Assembly (NCBI RefSeq): GCF_900111895.1
Contig: NZ_FOKB01000016.1
Location: forward strand, 1 to 64,000
Length of the DNA: 64,000 bases
Origin: Pseudomonas simiae
GTDB taxonomy: Bacteria; Pseudomonadota; Gammaproteobacteria; Pseudomonadales; Pseudomonadaceae
Reading direction: 5' to 3'
Positions 26,617 to 35,395 of the stretch are shown here, piece by piece; within the stretch, counting starts at the first letter, position 1, and the number at the start of each line of letters is the position of its first letter. The notes beneath the pieces are model-generated. The model saw nothing but the letters and a program-made list of their open reading frames with translations. It was not told the DNA's origin and ran no database searches. A program made the position numbers and the translations under genes.

Positions 26617-28419
26617 ATGTTTGACTGGCTGCGCAGCTCCCTGCCCGCCCGCGCCGGTCTGGCGGTGATCCTGATTGCGATCCTGGCCCTGGCCAGTTCC
26701 CTCAGCGCCGGGCTGATCGCCTGGTTCAGCCAGGGCGACGCCGCCGCGATCAACACCGCGGGCTCGGTGCGCATGGAGACCTATCACCTCAGCTGGAAAC
26801 TGGCGGCCGGTGCACGCCCGGATGAGGTCGCCGAGGTCAGCCAGAGCCTGCAACGGCGCCTCGACAGCCAGTCGCTCAAGGCGGTGCTCGAAGACGGCCC
26901 CCACAGCGCCCTGCTACAGAGCTACCAGCAGATCCAGCGGCGCTGGAACGACGAGCTGCGCCCGGCGGTGATGCGCGGCGATGCGGTGCTGTTCCAGGCC
27001 AGCGCGCCGGCGTTCGTCGAGCAACTGAACCAGTTCGTCAGCCTGTTGCAGCAACAGAGCGAGCACAAGCAAAGCTGGCAGCAAGCGATCCAGGGACTGG
27101 CGTTGTTCAGCACCTTGATCATCCTGCTGATCGGCCTCTACGAGTTGCAGTACGGCGTGGTCACGCCCTTGCAGGAACTGGTGCACGCCACTCGGCGCTT
27201 TCGCGATGGCAACTACCAGACCCGCGTCAACCACCGTTCCGAGGACGAACTGGGCCAACTGGCCCTGAGCTTCAACGCCATGGCCGAGACCATCGAGGCC
27301 TCCCACCGCACTCTGGAAGCCCAGGTGCAGCTCAAAACTCTCAACCTGCAACAAGCCAATGCCGCCCTGGAATTGCTTTACCAGAGCAGCCGCAGCCTGG
27401 CCACGCGCCTGGCCAATGCCGAAGGCCTGGATGAACTGATCCGGCGCTTCCAGAAACGCCTGCCGGGCTTGCGCCTGTCGCTGTGCCTGCAAGGTCACTT
27501 CCTCGCACCGGCGCAGCAGATGCTGGCGCTGCATGGCGAGCACAGCCGCAACGTCTGCGCGATCGGCGACTGCGCGACGTGCGAACGCCACCACGCGGCG
27601 CCGCCAGAGGTATTCAGCATCAGCAACCAGGGCGCAGAACTGGGCGAACTCAAGGCGCACTTCCTCGACGGCCACCCCCCGCAGGATTGGGAAAAACAAC
27701 TGATCCAGGCCCTGGCCAACCTGATCGGCACCTCGCTGTCTCTCAAGCGCCAGCGGGAACAGGACCACCGCCTGTTACTGCTGGAGGAGCGCACCATCAT
27801 CGCCCGCGAACTGCACGACTCCCTGGCCCAGGCACTGTCCTACATGAAGCTACAAGTGAGCCGCATGCAGACCCTGATCCGCCGTGGCGAGCCCGTGGAA
27901 ACCCTGGCCTGCGTCACCAGTGAATTGCGTGACGGCCTCAATAACGCCTACCGCCAACTGCGCGAACTGCTCACCACCTTCCGCTTGCAGATCCATGACG
28001 CCGGGTTGGTGCAGGAGCTGCGGGAGACCGCCGAAGAGTTCTCCCGCCGTGGCGAGTTCCAGGTACACCTGCACGTGGACGCCTTGGCATTCCAGCTGTC
28101 GGCCAGTGAACAGATCCACGTGCTGCAGATCACCCGCGAAGCCCTGTCCAATTGCCTGCGCCACGCTCATGCGCAAAATGCCTGGCTGCAACTGCGCCAG
28201 GTTGGTGAGACCGTGAGCCTTTGCATCGAAGACGATGGGCGTGGCTTCGGCGGCGACGTCGACCAACGCGAACACCACGGCCTGACCATCATGGACGAGC
28301 GCGCACGCAGCCTGCACGGCCATCTCGACATCAGCCAGCGTGAGCCCCAGGGCACGCGGGTGCAATTGCGTTTCCAGCCGGAATTTCTTGGCCACTCTCT
28401 ACAAGGCACCGCCTCATGA
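26617..28419 (+). CDS. narX: Nitrate/nitrite sensor histidine kinase NarX
   Basis: 600 residues. TM1 about 12-36; a periplasmic sensor begins with the nitrate-binding P-box INTAGSVRMETYHLSW (45-60); TM2 about 161-177; HAMP about 180-232; a cysteine-containing central module (Cys314, Cys319, Cys322); then a HisKA_3/HATPase domain with phospho-acceptor His400 in ARELHDSLAQALSYMK. Nitrate binding leads to phosphorylation of NarL. The long open frame upstream of this ATG has no membrane anchor, so MFDWLRSSLP is the start. Overlaps narL by 4 bases. Confidence 0.94.
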   Translation: MFDWLRSSLPARAGLAVILIAILALASSLSAGLIAWFSQGDAAAINTAGSVRMETYHLSWKLAAGARPDEVAEVSQSLQRRLDSQSLKAVLEDGPHSALLQSYQQIQRRWNDELRPAVMRGDAVLFQASAPAFVEQLNQFVSLLQQQSEHKQSWQQAIQGLALFSTLIILLIGLYELQYGVVTPLQELVHATRRFRDGNYQTRVNHRSEDELGQLALSFNAMAETIEASHRTLEAQVQLKTLNLQQANAALELLYQSSRSLATRLANAEGLDELIRRFQKRLPGLRLSLCLQGHFLAPAQQMLALHGEHSRNVCAIGDCATCERHHAAPPEVFSISNQGAELGELKAHFLDGHPPQDWEKQLIQALANLIGTSLSLKRQREQDHRLLLLEERTIIARELHDSLAQALSYMKLQVSRMQTLIRRGEPVETLACVTSELRDGLNNAYRQLRELLTTFRLQIHDAGLVQELRETAEEFSRRGEFQVHLHVDALAFQLSASEQIHVLQITREALSNCLRHAHAQNAWLQLRQVGETVSLCIEDDGRGFGGDVDQREHHGLTIMDERARSLHGHLDISQREPQGTRVQLRFQPEFLGHSLQGTAS

Positions 28420-29063
28420 ACACCGCTATTCGCCACCGAATCCTGTTGGTCGACGACCACCCGATGATGCGTCACGGCATGCGTCAGATGCTTGAACTGG
28501 AGGACGATTTGCACGTGGTTGGTGAGGCCGGTAACGGCCAGGAGGCCCTTGATCAGATCGCTACGTTGCAACCGGACCTGGTGTTACTGGACAACAACAT
28601 GCCGCACATGAACGGCCTGGAGACACTGCGTCGCCTGCGGGCCATGAACTATGCGGGGAAGGTGCTGCTGTTTACCGTGTCCGACGCGGAGGACGATATT
28701 CGTGATGCGCTACGACTGGATGCCAATGGTTATCTGCTCAAGGACATGGAACCGGAGTTGGTGGTGGAGTTCATCCGTGATGCCTTGCAGGGAGCCTTGG
28801 TGATCAGCCCTGGCTTGACCCGCGTACTGGCCCAGGCATTGCGTTCGCCGCAGCCGCATGCGGCGGTGGAGCTGACTGAGCGGGAGCGGCAGGTGTTGAG
28901 GACCATTGCCGGGGGGTACAGCAATAAGGTGATCGGGCATAAGCTGGGGATTACCGAGGGGACGGTGAAGGTGCATGTGAAGAATGTGCTGCATAAGCTG
29001 GGGTTGAGGTCGCGGGTGGAGGCGGCGGTTTGGGCGATGGAGCATCTGAGGCAGGCGGGGTGA
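28416..29063 (+). CDS. narL: Nitrate response regulator NarL
   Basis: 215 residues. Receiver domain with acidic pair Asp13-Asp14 and phospho-acceptor Asp59 (LVLLDNNMP), Lys near 109; LuxR-type helix-turn-helix at the C-terminus (ELTERERQVLRTIAGGYSNKVIGHKLGITEGTVKVHVKNVL). When phosphorylated by NarX it binds heptamer sites such as the one upstream of narK1. ATGA overlap with narX. Confidence 0.95.
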   Translation: MNTAIRHRILLVDDHPMMRHGMRQMLELEDDLHVVGEAGNGQEALDQIATLQPDLVLLDNNMPHMNGLETLRRLRAMNYAGKVLLFTVSDAEDDIRDALRLDANGYLLKDMEPELVVEFIRDALQGALVISPGLTRVLAQALRSPQPHAAVELTERERQVLRTIAGGYSNKVIGHKLGITEGTVKVHVKNVLHKLGLRSRVEAAVWAMEHLRQAG

Positions 29064-29071
29064 CAGGGGCT

Positions 29072-29135
29072 TGTGGGCATATCCGTTATTGGGGTGATCG
29101 CGGGTATGGGTTCCGCAGCAACGGATATGCCCACA
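29072..29135. repeat. Long inverted repeat downstream of narL
   Basis: Perfect 16-base arms, TGTGGGCATATCCGTT and AACGGATATGCCCACA, separated by 32 bases containing TGGGTTCCGC. The words GGGCATATCC and GGTTCCGC also occur in the element at 14978-15034, so this looks like the same dispersed repeat family. It sits exactly between convergent narL and ubiT and could stabilise or end both mRNAs. Confidence 0.7.
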
Positions 29136-29136
29136 G

Positions 29137-29598
29137 TCAAACAGCCAACCCAGCCCTCTCCAACCCCCACCACAACCACCCCGGCAACACATCCGAATCC
29201 AGACTATCAATCAGATTCTTCAACCCCAACCCCAATTCCGTATCCCCTTCAATCACCAATCGCCGCCGAAAAAACAACGTATCCGGGTCCTCCTGCCGAC
29301 TGGCCAACAACAAAAACTCCCGCCAATTCCCACTGATCGTCACCTCGGCAGCAGCCTTCGAAGCCACCCGCAACCCCTCCCGTCCCAACGTCAGATACCA
29401 ACACACCCCCAAATCCGCAACACGCAGGCACATCCAACGCCCACGCAGCAGATCGAAACCTCCATCGCGCAAAGGCTCCGCCAAACACCGATTAAGCCCC
29501 TGCTCCAACACCAACCGCTGCGCGGCAAACGGCACCCGCCGAATCAACGGCAACACCCGATCCACGCCCTTGAGCACCCACTGCTTGCGACTCAACAC
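29137..29598 (-). CDS. ubiT: UbiT, SCP2-domain ubiquinone accessory factor (anaerobic pathway)
   Basis: 153 residues, an SCP2 lipid-binding fold as in E. coli UbiT (YhbT); WYLTLGREGLRV and VTISGNWREFLLLA are recognisable. It binds polyprenyl intermediates for O2-independent ubiquinone synthesis. The GTG start is 7 bases behind GGAGG; a TTG one codon on is possible. It overlaps the ubiV stop by 7 bases. Confidence 0.88.
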   Translation of the reverse strand: MLSRKQWVLKGVDRVLPLIRRVPFAAQRLVLEQGLNRCLAEPLRDGGFDLLRGRWMCLRVADLGVCWYLTLGREGLRVASKAAAEVTISGNWREFLLLASRQEDPDTLFFRRRLVIEGDTELGLGLKNLIDSLDSDVLPGWLWWGLERAGLAV

Positions 29599-30482
29599 CC
29601 CACCACCTCCTCAACCCGCAACATTCCTGCCTGCCCATGCCAATAACCATTGCACCCGTCCACAAACAACGGCGGCAGGGCTCCCTGGCGCACTTGATCA
29701 AAGGCACGCACCACATCAGCCATCCCTTCAGCCCGCGGGCTCAGGCGCAGTAAATCGGCACCACACGAAACCAAACCGGGATAGTCAGCCAGCAAGTTGG
29801 TCACATCGGCAGACATCGTCTGAATCCCATTCAAGGTAAACAACGCCTGCCCTTCCTGACTGGTCAACGCCATGCCATCCAGATAGTTGATACAGCAGAA
29901 CTGGCAATCATCCTTCGGCCGGTTCTCCGCCCGCGCAGTGAAACAACGCGCCGAGTACGCCAGGGGCAGATGCCCGTAGGCGAAGATCTCCACTTCGGGC
30001 AATGGCCTCCCCAGTTCACGCACTTGCTCCAGCACATCGGCGATCAGATCGTGGGAGCACTCCACTGGCGGCACCCAACGCTGCATTCCCGCATCGAGCA
30101 ACTGCACCAACGCGTGGCCGTTGTAGAGATTGAGTGCCGGGCCACCGACAAAGGGCAATTTGCGCTCGATCAGTAACTGCACGGCGCCCATGTCGTTTGC
30201 CTCCACCAAAAAATCGCCGTTGTCACACAGCCGTCGCAGGCTGGACAGTTCGGAGGCGGCTTCGATCAAGGTGAGGCTCGACAATACGATCTGCGCCGAG
30301 CTGCACGCTTGCAATTCGCGGCCCAGGCCCAGCCATTGATCCAGGTTGAACGCGCGGCGTTTGGAACACACCGTTTCCCCCAGGTAAATCACATCCAGGG
30401 GCAAGCCGGCCATGTCGGCATAGAAGCGCCCCAGGTGATCTTTGTCCCAATAAAACAGCACCGGTCCCAGGCTGAGTTTCAT
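29592..30482 (-). CDS. ubiV: UbiV, O2-independent ubiquinone hydroxylation protein
   Basis: 296 residues of the U32-peptidase-like family. Four cysteines for a [4Fe-4S] cluster are in place: GETVCSKRR near 38 and the C-terminal group SARCFTARAENRPKDDCQFCC. With UbiU it hydroxylates the quinone ring without oxygen, using prephenate as donor in E. coli. The frame stays open upstream into ubiU, but MKLSLGPVLFYWD is the family start. The gene lies 10 bases after ubiU. Confidence 0.9.
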   Translation of the reverse strand: MKLSLGPVLFYWDKDHLGRFYADMAGLPLDVIYLGETVCSKRRAFNLDQWLGLGRELQACSSAQIVLSSLTLIEAASELSSLRRLCDNGDFLVEANDMGAVQLLIERKLPFVGGPALNLYNGHALVQLLDAGMQRWVPPVECSHDLIADVLEQVRELGRPLPEVEIFAYGHLPLAYSARCFTARAENRPKDDCQFCCINYLDGMALTSQEGQALFTLNGIQTMSADVTNLLADYPGLVSCGADLLRLSPRAEGMADVVRAFDQVRQGALPPLFVDGCNGYWHGQAGMLRVEEVVGC

Positions 30483-30492
30483 CTGTGTCTCC

Positions 30493-31488
30493 TCACTGCC
30501 ACGCACGATGGTAAGCACCCAAGGTGGTCTGGCTGCCTTCGGAAAGCCCGGCGAGCACCTGGCGCCATGGGGCCTTGACCACAAAGCTCGCGGGGTTGGC
30601 GCGGTGGGCGTCGAGGGCCGCACGCCACACACGGGTGACTTGCTCCACATAGGCCGGGCTGCGCTGCCGGCCTTCGATCTTTACCGCTTCCACGCCGATG
30701 GCGCTGAGTTCGGGCAGCAGGTCGAGGGTGTCGAGGCTGGTGGGTTCTTCCAGCGCGTGGAAACGCTTGCCGCCCACCAGGAAACGGCCCTTGCACAAGG
30801 TCGGGTAGCCAGCAGGTTCGTCCGGGGTATAGCGGTCGATCAGCACGTCGCTGAGCCGTGCGCTGAGGCCGTCGGCGTCGTCGCTCCAGCGCACGGCCTT
30901 GGCCGGCGAGCACACGCCACAGAGGTTGGGCGACTCGCCGGTGATATACGACGACAAATGGCAACGCCCCTCAGCCATGATGCACAGGCTGCCAAAACCG
31001 AACACCTCAATGGGCACGGTGCCGCTGGCCGCCACCTGTTTGACCTGGGCCAGGGACAGCACCCGTGGCAGCACGGCACGGCGGATGCCGTAGTGTTCGA
31101 CGTAGAACTTCAATGCTGCCGCATGGGTGGCCGAGCCTTGCACCGAGAGGTGCAACGCCATGTGCGGATGGCGTCGCGCGGCATAGCCCAGTACGCCAGG
31201 GTCGCCCGCGATCAAGGCGTCGACGCCATGATCGGCGGCACGGTCCACTGCGCGTTGCCAGCGCGGCCAGATCTTCGGTTGCGGGTAGGTGTTGACCGCC
31301 ACATAGAGCTTGCGCTGGTGCTGGCGGATATGGGCGACAGCGGCATCGAACTGCTTGTCGTCCATGTTCAGCCCCGCAAAGTGCCGAGCATTGGTGTCAT
31401 CGCGAAACCCTACGTACACCGCATCGGCGCCTTGGCGCACGGCGGCTTTCAGCGCAGGCAGGTTACCCGCCGGACAAACCAGTTGCAT
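30493..31488 (-). CDS. ubiU: UbiU, O2-independent ubiquinone hydroxylation protein
   Basis: 331 residues, U32-peptidase family. N-terminal MQLVCPAGNLPALKAAV and the cysteine cluster CIMAEGRCHLSSYITGES ... LCGVC are as in E. coli UbiU (YhbU), which forms a heterodimer with UbiV. AAGGAG stands 6 bases before the ATG. It is located directly after moeA, so quinone and molybdenum-cofactor supply are co-expressed. Confidence 0.92.
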   Translation of the reverse strand: MQLVCPAGNLPALKAAVRQGADAVYVGFRDDTNARHFAGLNMDDKQFDAAVAHIRQHQRKLYVAVNTYPQPKIWPRWQRAVDRAADHGVDALIAGDPGVLGYAARRHPHMALHLSVQGSATHAAALKFYVEHYGIRRAVLPRVLSLAQVKQVAASGTVPIEVFGFGSLCIMAEGRCHLSSYITGESPNLCGVCSPAKAVRWSDDADGLSARLSDVLIDRYTPDEPAGYPTLCKGRFLVGGKRFHALEEPTSLDTLDLLPELSAIGVEAVKIEGRQRSPAYVEQVTRVWRAALDAHRANPASFVVKAPWRQVLAGLSEGSQTTLGAYHRAWQ

Positions 31489-31497
31489 GACCGCTCC

Positions 31498-32724
31498 TTA
31501 TTCAAAACCGGTGAAGGGCAGGAAAGACACTGCCGCTCCCTTGGATACTTGCTGCTCGCGCTCGATGATCACTAGACCATCGGCCCAGCAGGCGGCGACG
31601 AGCATCGCCGAGCTTTGCTGGGGGTGCAGGACGGCGCGCAATTGCCCGTCGCTGCCGGGGCTCAGCCGTGCGCGCAGGTATTGGCGGCGCTTGTTGGGTT
31701 TCACCCATTCAAACGCGGCGGGCACGCTGATGGGCACTGGCAACACTCGCTCCGCGCCTTGAGCACGCAAAAGGAATGGGCGCACTACGATCAGCGTGGT
31801 CACCAGCGCAGCCGTCGGGTTACCCGGCAGGCCAATCCAGGGTTTACCCGCCACCTGACCGAACGCCAGCGGCTTGCCGGGCTGGATTGCCAAGCGCCAG
31901 AACTCGATCTTGCCCAGCGCTTGGATCGCTTGCTTGAGGTGGTCCTCTTCGCCCACCGACACACCGCCAGTCGTCAGCAGCAAATCGCATTCGGAAGAGG
32001 CCAGCAGCAGCGCATCACGACTGGCCGCGAGAGCGTCTGCCATCACACCGTAATCGTGAACCGTGACGCCCCAGCCGCGCAGCAGCGCCGCGACCAGATA
32101 GCGATTGCTGTTGTAGATCTGCCCTGGCGCCAGGGACTCACCCGGCTCGCGCAGTTCATCACCGCTGCTGAGCAGGCACACGCGCAGTGGCCGGAAGACC
32201 TTGACCCGCGGTATGCCCGCGGCCGCCAGCAAGCCGATTTCCTGGGCACGCAGGCGTTTACCGGCACTCATCACACGCTGCCCGCGTTGCAACTCTTCGC
32301 CGCGCCTGCGTACGTGTTCGCCCAGGCGCACCGGCGGACACCAGATGCGCTGACCGTAAACGCGGCAGCGCTCCTGGGGCACCACGCTGTCGGCACCTGG
32401 GGGCAGCGGCGCACCGGTAAAGATCCGCACGGTTTGCCCCGGCTGCAACGGCACGTCACTGCTATGCCCCGCGGCGATCCGTCCAACCACTTGCAAATGA
32501 CCGCCCTGCTCCGGCACATCGAACGCGCGCAGCGCATAGCCGTCCATGGCGCTGTTGCTCCAACCGGGCAGGTCGATCGGTGAAAACACCTCTTCGGCAG
32601 TGACACGCCCGAGGGCCTCGGTCAACGCAATCACCTCAGTGGGCGGTGGCGGCGGTGCCTGAGCCAGCAACCGGTCGATGGCCTCCTCCACCGGCAGCAG
32701 GTCGCCGCTGTCGCACAGGCTCAT
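31498..32724 (-). CDS. moeA: Molybdopterin molybdotransferase MoeA
   Basis: 408 residues, complete four-domain MoeA: VEEAIDRLLAQ at the start, DLPGWSNSAMDGYALR (MPT-binding loop), the MoCF fold with STGDEL-like LLSSGDELREPG, TTGGVSVGEEDHLK and GLPGNPTAALVT. It inserts molybdate into adenylylated molybdopterin. Overlaps the moaB stop by 4 bases; corresponds to moeA1 of P. aeruginosa. Confidence 0.94.
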   Translation of the reverse strand: MSLCDSGDLLPVEEAIDRLLAQAPPPPPTEVIALTEALGRVTAEEVFSPIDLPGWSNSAMDGYALRAFDVPEQGGHLQVVGRIAAGHSSDVPLQPGQTVRIFTGAPLPPGADSVVPQERCRVYGQRIWCPPVRLGEHVRRRGEELQRGQRVMSAGKRLRAQEIGLLAAAGIPRVKVFRPLRVCLLSSGDELREPGESLAPGQIYNSNRYLVAALLRGWGVTVHDYGVMADALAASRDALLLASSECDLLLTTGGVSVGEEDHLKQAIQALGKIEFWRLAIQPGKPLAFGQVAGKPWIGLPGNPTAALVTTLIVVRPFLLRAQGAERVLPVPISVPAAFEWVKPNKRRQYLRARLSPGSDGQLRAVLHPQQSSAMLVAACWADGLVIIEREQQVSKGAAVSFLPFTGFE

Positions 32725-33275
32725 GACCGTACCACACAGGCTTGAAGCGGTTGATCGAGTTGCGGCTTGAGATGCGGCGCGAAGTTACACGGGCCGGTGC
32801 GGCTGTCCAGTTGGCCGACCAGGATCTGGTCCCAGGCAGTCCGACAGGCGCCCGGCGAACCGGGCATGCAGCACACCAGCACGCCATTGCTGACCCCTGC
32901 CAGGGCGCGGGACTGCAAGGTGGACATGCCGATTTGCGCCAAAGACACCTGCCGGAACAACTCGCCAAACCCGTCCACCTGTTTGTCCAGCAACGGCAGC
33001 ACGGCCTGAGGGGTGTTGTCACGGGCGGTAAAGCCAGTGCCGCCGGTCATCAGTACAACTTGTACGTGAGGGTCAGCGATCCACTGGGAGACCCGTGCGC
33101 GGATCTGGTAGATGTCATCCATCACGATGCTACGGTCGATCAGCCTATGTCCAGCGTCTTTCAGGCGGTCCACCAGGGTTTGCCCGGAGGTGTCGGTGTC
33201 GTAGGTGCGGGTATCGCTGATGGTCAGCACCGCGATATGCAGGGAGACAAAACTGCGTTGGGTCAGATGGGCCAT
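32721..33275 (-). CDS. moaB: Molybdopterin adenylyltransferase-type protein MoaB
   Basis: 184 residues with MoCF-biosynthesis motifs: IAVLTISDTRTYDTDTSG, LMTGGTGFTARDNT and MPGSPGACRTAWDQIL. It adenylylates or otherwise prepares molybdopterin for MoeA. GGAG is 8 bases before the ATG. First gene of moaB-moeA-ubiU-ubiV-ubiT. A NarL-like site and a small CCTGCGC/GCGCAGG hairpin lie in the 83 bases upstream. Confidence 0.92.
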   Translation of the reverse strand: MAHLTQRSFVSLHIAVLTISDTRTYDTDTSGQTLVDRLKDAGHRLIDRSIVMDDIYQIRARVSQWIADPHVQVVLMTGGTGFTARDNTPQAVLPLLDKQVDGFGELFRQVSLAQIGMSTLQSRALAGVSNGVLVCCMPGSPGACRTAWDQILVGQLDSRTGPCNFAPHLKPQLDQPLQACVVRS

Positions 33276-33337
33276 GGTCCAGGCTCCAGGTATTGAAAAG
33301 ATGCATCCAGCCTGCGCCGCAATGAGCGCAGGGCCTA

Positions 33338-33353
33338 TTCCTCGAAGGAGGTA
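33338..33353. promoter_or_regulatory. NarL-like site upstream of moaB
   Basis: TTCCTCG-AA-GGAGGTA has one perfect heptamer (reverse of TACCTCC) and a degenerate partner in 7-2-7 spacing. It is very similar to the narK1/narX site and would place the Mo-cofactor/ubiquinone operon under nitrate control. It also overlaps the 3' end region of pdxH. Confidence 0.45.
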
Positions 33354-33358
33354 TGCCG

Positions 33359-34006
33359 TCAGGGAGCCAGGCGCGTGCGCTGCCACTCGCCGTCCAACAG
33401 GCGGTAGTCGAGGCGGTCATGCAGACGGTTGGGACGGCCCTGCCAGAACTCGATGCGCCGGGGTTGCAGGCAGAAACCACCCCAATGTTCGGGCCGAGGC
33501 GGCTGGCGCCCGGCGAAGCGCTCGGTGACCTCACGCAGGCGTCCTTCCAACTCGCTGCGATGGGCCAGCGGCTGACTCTGGGGTGAGGCCCAGCTGCCCA
33601 GTTGGCTAGCGGTCGGACGCGCCTCGAAGTAGTCGTCCGACAGTTGCGCAGCGGCCTTCACCACCGGGCCTTCGATACGGACCTGACGCTCCAGGCCCGG
33701 CCAGAAAAACGTCATGGCAGCATGGGGGTTGTCCGCCAACTCCTGGCCCTTGGCACTCTGGTAATTACCGAAAAAGAAAAACCCGTCGACGCTGAACCCC
33801 TTGAGCAACAGGATGCGGCAATGGGCATGCCCGTGGCTGTCCACCGTGGCCAGAGCCATGCTGTTGGCTTCCGCTGGGGGCACTTCGGTCTTGCGTGCCT
33901 GGTCCAGCCACTGGCCAAACAATGCCAACGGGTCGGCCTGCGCACAATCGTCGCGAAGACCGTAAAGGGTGTAGTTGCGGCGCAATTGCGCAAGGGACAG
34001 GGGCAT
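33359..34006 (-). CDS. pdxH: Pyridoxamine/pyridoxine 5'-phosphate oxidase
   Basis: 215 residues, full PdxH: RRNYTLYGL, FSVDGFFFFGNYQSAKGQELADNP, ERQVRIEG (FMN site), RPTASQLGSWASPQS, and the C-terminal dimer segment FWQGRPNRLHDR...RLAP. It makes pyridoxal phosphate with FMN, using O2. GGAGG is 8 bases before this ATG; an in-frame codon nine positions upstream is less likely. Its placement in an anaerobic respiration cluster behind an FNR-like palindrome is odd for an oxidase. Confidence 0.9.
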   Translation of the reverse strand: MPLSLAQLRRNYTLYGLRDDCAQADPLALFGQWLDQARKTEVPPAEANSMALATVDSHGHAHCRILLLKGFSVDGFFFFGNYQSAKGQELADNPHAAMTFFWPGLERQVRIEGPVVKAAAQLSDDYFEARPTASQLGSWASPQSQPLAHRSELEGRLREVTERFAGRQPPRPEHWGGFCLQPRRIEFWQGRPNRLHDRLDYRLLDGEWQRTRLAP

Positions 34007-34061
34007 GGCGCGGTCCTCCAGAAAGTTCGCCACAGTGTGGGAACTGCCGCGCCGCTATCCC

Positions 34062-34075
34062 TTGACCGCGGTCAA
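34062..34075 (-). promoter_or_regulatory. FNR-like palindrome upstream of pdxH
   Basis: TTGACCGCGGTCAA is a perfect palindrome differing from TTGAT-N4-ATCAA by one symmetric base in each half. Its centre is 62 bases before the pdxH start, with CACACT at the -10 position expected for a class II site. Confidence 0.55.
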
Positions 34076-34176
34076 CACTCCGCCGCGGCATGACGCCGCA
34101 TCGCGGTTCACCACAACGACTTGGCGAGGACCGTCAACCGATGAACCATCCACAACACAGAAGACATTGACCTCTC

Positions 34177-35352
34177 CTAGCCCGGATGCCCATCGACCCG
34201 CGCCTGCCACAGCATCGGTCCATAGCGCCACAGGTACAGGCCCAACCCAATGGACCAGCAAAGTCCTGCCAACCACAGGGCTACCAAGGGCCAAACCAGC
34301 ACCAACCACACGCGGCATACACACGCCAGGTTCAGCAACGCGAAAGCCAGCGTCATGCCTGGTGGCGGCTGCAACGGTCGACCGGTATGGCCCAGGCTGA
34401 CCCGTGTGATCATCGCCAGGATCAACCCAGCCATCGCACCAATGGTCAGCGCGTGCACCGCCAGGCTTGGATTGAAGGCGGCACCGAAATGCCACAGCGC
34501 CATGCCCAGGCACGCCAGCGCGAGCCAGGCATAGGCCAGGTGCAGAGACCACAGCAGCGGTACTCGCCACAGGCCGCGATCCTGCCAGCGCAGCCAGCGC
34601 AGCAGATGGCCCAGGCCCAACGCGGCGAATAGCACGCCAACCCAGAGATTAGGCATCAAGGCCCATCCGTTGGCATACAGCAGCGCCACCAGAATCGACC
34701 CGCTCAGCAACAGGTGGTCCAACCACGGCCAGGGCTTGACGGCTTCGGCCCGGCCCAGGCCACGCTGGGTAAAAAACGGAATCACACGGCCACCGATCAG
34801 GCCCATCATCGCCGCGACGAGCCATAAGCCGGTCAGAACCGACTGGCGCTGCAACGCTGGGTCGGACAGCGATAGCCCGTCAGCCAAGGCCAGCAACACC
34901 AACACCAGCACAATCGGGTAATTGCGCGTCTGCCGGACCTTCCACAGCGTCCACCCCATCACCCCGGCAACTGCCAATGGGAAGCTCAACTCCAGCACGG
35001 CCAGCAACGGCATCGGAACATTCAGCAACCAGCCCACGCGAGCCGCCAGCCACAGTGCCGCCAACACCGCCAAGGGCGTCCCGCTGAGGCCGGCGCGCCC
35101 GGTCCAGGTCTGCACCGCCGTCAGCAAAAAACCGGCGATGATCGCCAGGCCAAAGCCGAACAGCAACTCATGCCGATGCCAGGCCAGCCAGCCGCCGGCC
35201 GGTTGCCACTCGCCAGTCAGCCCGCCCAGGGCCAACAGCCACAACGGCACCACCAGCGCCGCCAACAGGCACGCGCCGAGAAAAAATGGCCGGAAGGCCA
35301 GGCGCAACAACGGGGTAATCGACATTGCCTTGCGCCGATCCAGTACGTGCAT
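34177..35352 (-). CDS. nnrS: NnrS family membrane protein (nitrosative stress)
   Basis: 391 residues, 12 predicted membrane helices, with family segments AFRPFFLGA, WHRHELLFGFGLAIIAGFLLTAVQTWTG, GGRVIPFFTQRGL and HALTIGAMAGLILAMITRVSLGHTGRPL. NnrS is a haem/copper inner-membrane protein that relieves NO-related stress during nitrate or nitrite respiration. GAGGAG precedes the ATG. It follows the CopD-like gene by 43 bases; both probably use the FNR-like promoter in front of that gene. Confidence 0.92.
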   Translation of the reverse strand: MHVLDRRKAMSITPLLRLAFRPFFLGACLLAALVVPLWLLALGGLTGEWQPAGGWLAWHRHELLFGFGLAIIAGFLLTAVQTWTGRAGLSGTPLAVLAALWLAARVGWLLNVPMPLLAVLELSFPLAVAGVMGWTLWKVRQTRNYPIVLVLVLLALADGLSLSDPALQRQSVLTGLWLVAAMMGLIGGRVIPFFTQRGLGRAEAVKPWPWLDHLLLSGSILVALLYANGWALMPNLWVGVLFAALGLGHLLRWLRWQDRGLWRVPLLWSLHLAYAWLALACLGMALWHFGAAFNPSLAVHALTIGAMAGLILAMITRVSLGHTGRPLQPPPGMTLAFALLNLACVCRVWLVLVWPLVALWLAGLCWSIGLGLYLWRYGPMLWQARVDGHPG

Positions 35353-35395
35353 GCCACGGCTCCTCAACTCATTATCGGTCTATCTATCGAGGGTT

